Shown here piece after piece: positions 63,124-64,000 of a DNA stretch of 64,000 bases (the first letter of the stretch is position 1; every line of letters starts with the position of its first letter). Below the pieces are notes generated by a model that made no database searches, had not been told where the DNA came from, and was given only the letters and a program-made list of their open reading frames with translations. Where the stretch lies: the NCBI GenBank assembly GCA_934045905.1, contig OW203762.1, forward strand, positions 3,224,001 to 3,288,000, given 5' to 3'. This DNA is from Leuctra nigra. Its lineage: Eukaryota > Arthropoda > Insecta > Plecoptera > Leuctridae. The position numbers were made by a program, and so were the translations under genes.

Positions 63124-64000
63124 GTGTTTATAATGATAAGTATTGATAAATATATCTATCACTCTATCTATCTATCTGTTCTTTGTAATAAATTGCGTAT
63201 ATGTGCATATAGATTATATAATTTAAACGATATTTTGTCATTGCGATTAATAAAAATAGTGTATTATGCGCTGGTTGAGTCAATTATGACGTATGGGGTA
63301 TTGGCATGGGGTAATGCGTCTGATGTGCATTTGCAGAGGATTTTTATGGTACAGAAAAGAATTATTAATATTATAACGCCAAATTATGTGAAGATTAAAT
63401 TTAATTATAAAAATGATAGTTTTTTTGCATATTTGAATTTCCTTAACATTTTTGATATTTTCTTGTATAAATTAATTATACGGTATTACTTTGACGATGA
63501 ATATAAAATATTATACGATCATGAAGTAAATACGAGAGCAAAGGAAAAGGGAACACTGAAGGTGCCAGGTTACACAAATAAACATGGCAAAAGGCGGCTT
63601 CAATATACAATCCCTACTATTTTTAATATCATTCCCCCTGTTTTGAAACAGTTAGATAAATATGTTATTATTAAAAAGGAAATCAAAGATTGGTTGATAA
63701 ATAGAGATCATTAATTGAATATGTTATTATTATTATTATTATGATTCAGATGATTATTATTATTAATGTTATTTTTCCTATGCAACTCAATTACGTTTGG
63801 TAAATACTTTGTAATATAATCCTGTATTTCTTATGAATTTGTATTGTTTATTGAATTAATTAATTATGTCTGCAATATTGATACTGTATTTCTTTATGAT
63901 TTATTATGTTTTATTGAATTATGTATTGCCACAGGCTAGCCAGTGATGGCTATGTGGCCTAGTCTGACTATATGTATTAACCTGTTTATAATAAATAAAA
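63124..64000 (+). mobile_element. LINE D: 5'-truncated RT C terminus and 3' UTR
   Basis: 63124-63714 encodes 196 residues whose middle (YYALVESIMTYGVLAWGNAS, LQRIFMVQKRIINII) is the thumb/C-terminal region of a non-LTR reverse transcriptase. The palm with FADD is missing. An AT-rich 3' UTR with TTA repeats (63721-63760) follows, then CTAGCCAGTGATGGCTATGT and ATAATAAATAAAA at the window edge, which looks like the element's 3' end. The ATG is not a genuine start; the fragment probably begins between 62950 and 63150. Confidence 0.7.

Overview
This 64 kb window is animal nuclear DNA, most likely from an arthropod and probably an insect. The host genes have short introns and phase-matched exons. 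The DNA is AT-rich and full of retrotransposons, P-element-like and Mutator-like transposons and foldback repeats. The species cannot be fixed from the sequence alone.

Layout. (1) 829-16257 (+) is one multi-exon host gene whose product resembles sterile-alpha-motif (SAMD3-like) proteins. Its middle (3523-12980) is an extraordinary array of 63 near-identical tandem units of about 150 bp plus a divergent 64th exon. Each unit is one 66-bp exon plus an 84-bp intron. An in-frame TGA interrupts the predicted first exon. The 3' UTR carries a minisatellite. (2) 17.2-18.9 kb holds a small unrecognised gene. (3) 19236-23829 is a complete Ty3/gypsy-type LTR retrotransposon with apparently identical LTRs and one gag-pol ORF. 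(4) 24365-26217 and 56359-57656 are two copies of a repeat that begins with a foldback and carries CRE/ETS/YY1-like motif blocks. (5) 26.2-32.4 kb (-) is a damaged non-LTR retrotransposon with an RNase H domain (LINE A).

(6) 33028-53825 (+) is one THAP-domain P-element-type transposase gene, stretched to about 21 kb by nested insertions. These are a SINE-like element (33084-33526, 12-bp duplication), a Mutator-like element (34672-39286, 9-bp duplication) that contains a gypsy fragment, a complete CR1-like LINE (about 40462-46193, LINE B), a DNA element carrying a 716-aa DDE-like ORF (46784-51985), and a palindrome of about 380 bp (51992-52375). When the insertions are ignored, the transposase reading frame continues through every junction.

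(7) 54-58.6 kb holds MITEs, minisatellite and a tRNA-like sequence enclosed by inverted repeats. (8) 58.6-62.6 kb (-) is a second, broken LINE (LINE C), followed by the 3' ends of two more LINEs.

The best candidates for something undescribed are: LINE B, whose ORF1 joins SAP, PHD, a TARG1/OARD1-like macrodomain (both catalytic residues present) and a degenerate SGNH-esterase domain; the 64-exon array with splice sites and stop-free introns of 3n length; and the DDE-like transposon with six copies of a 16-bp palindrome around its single gene.
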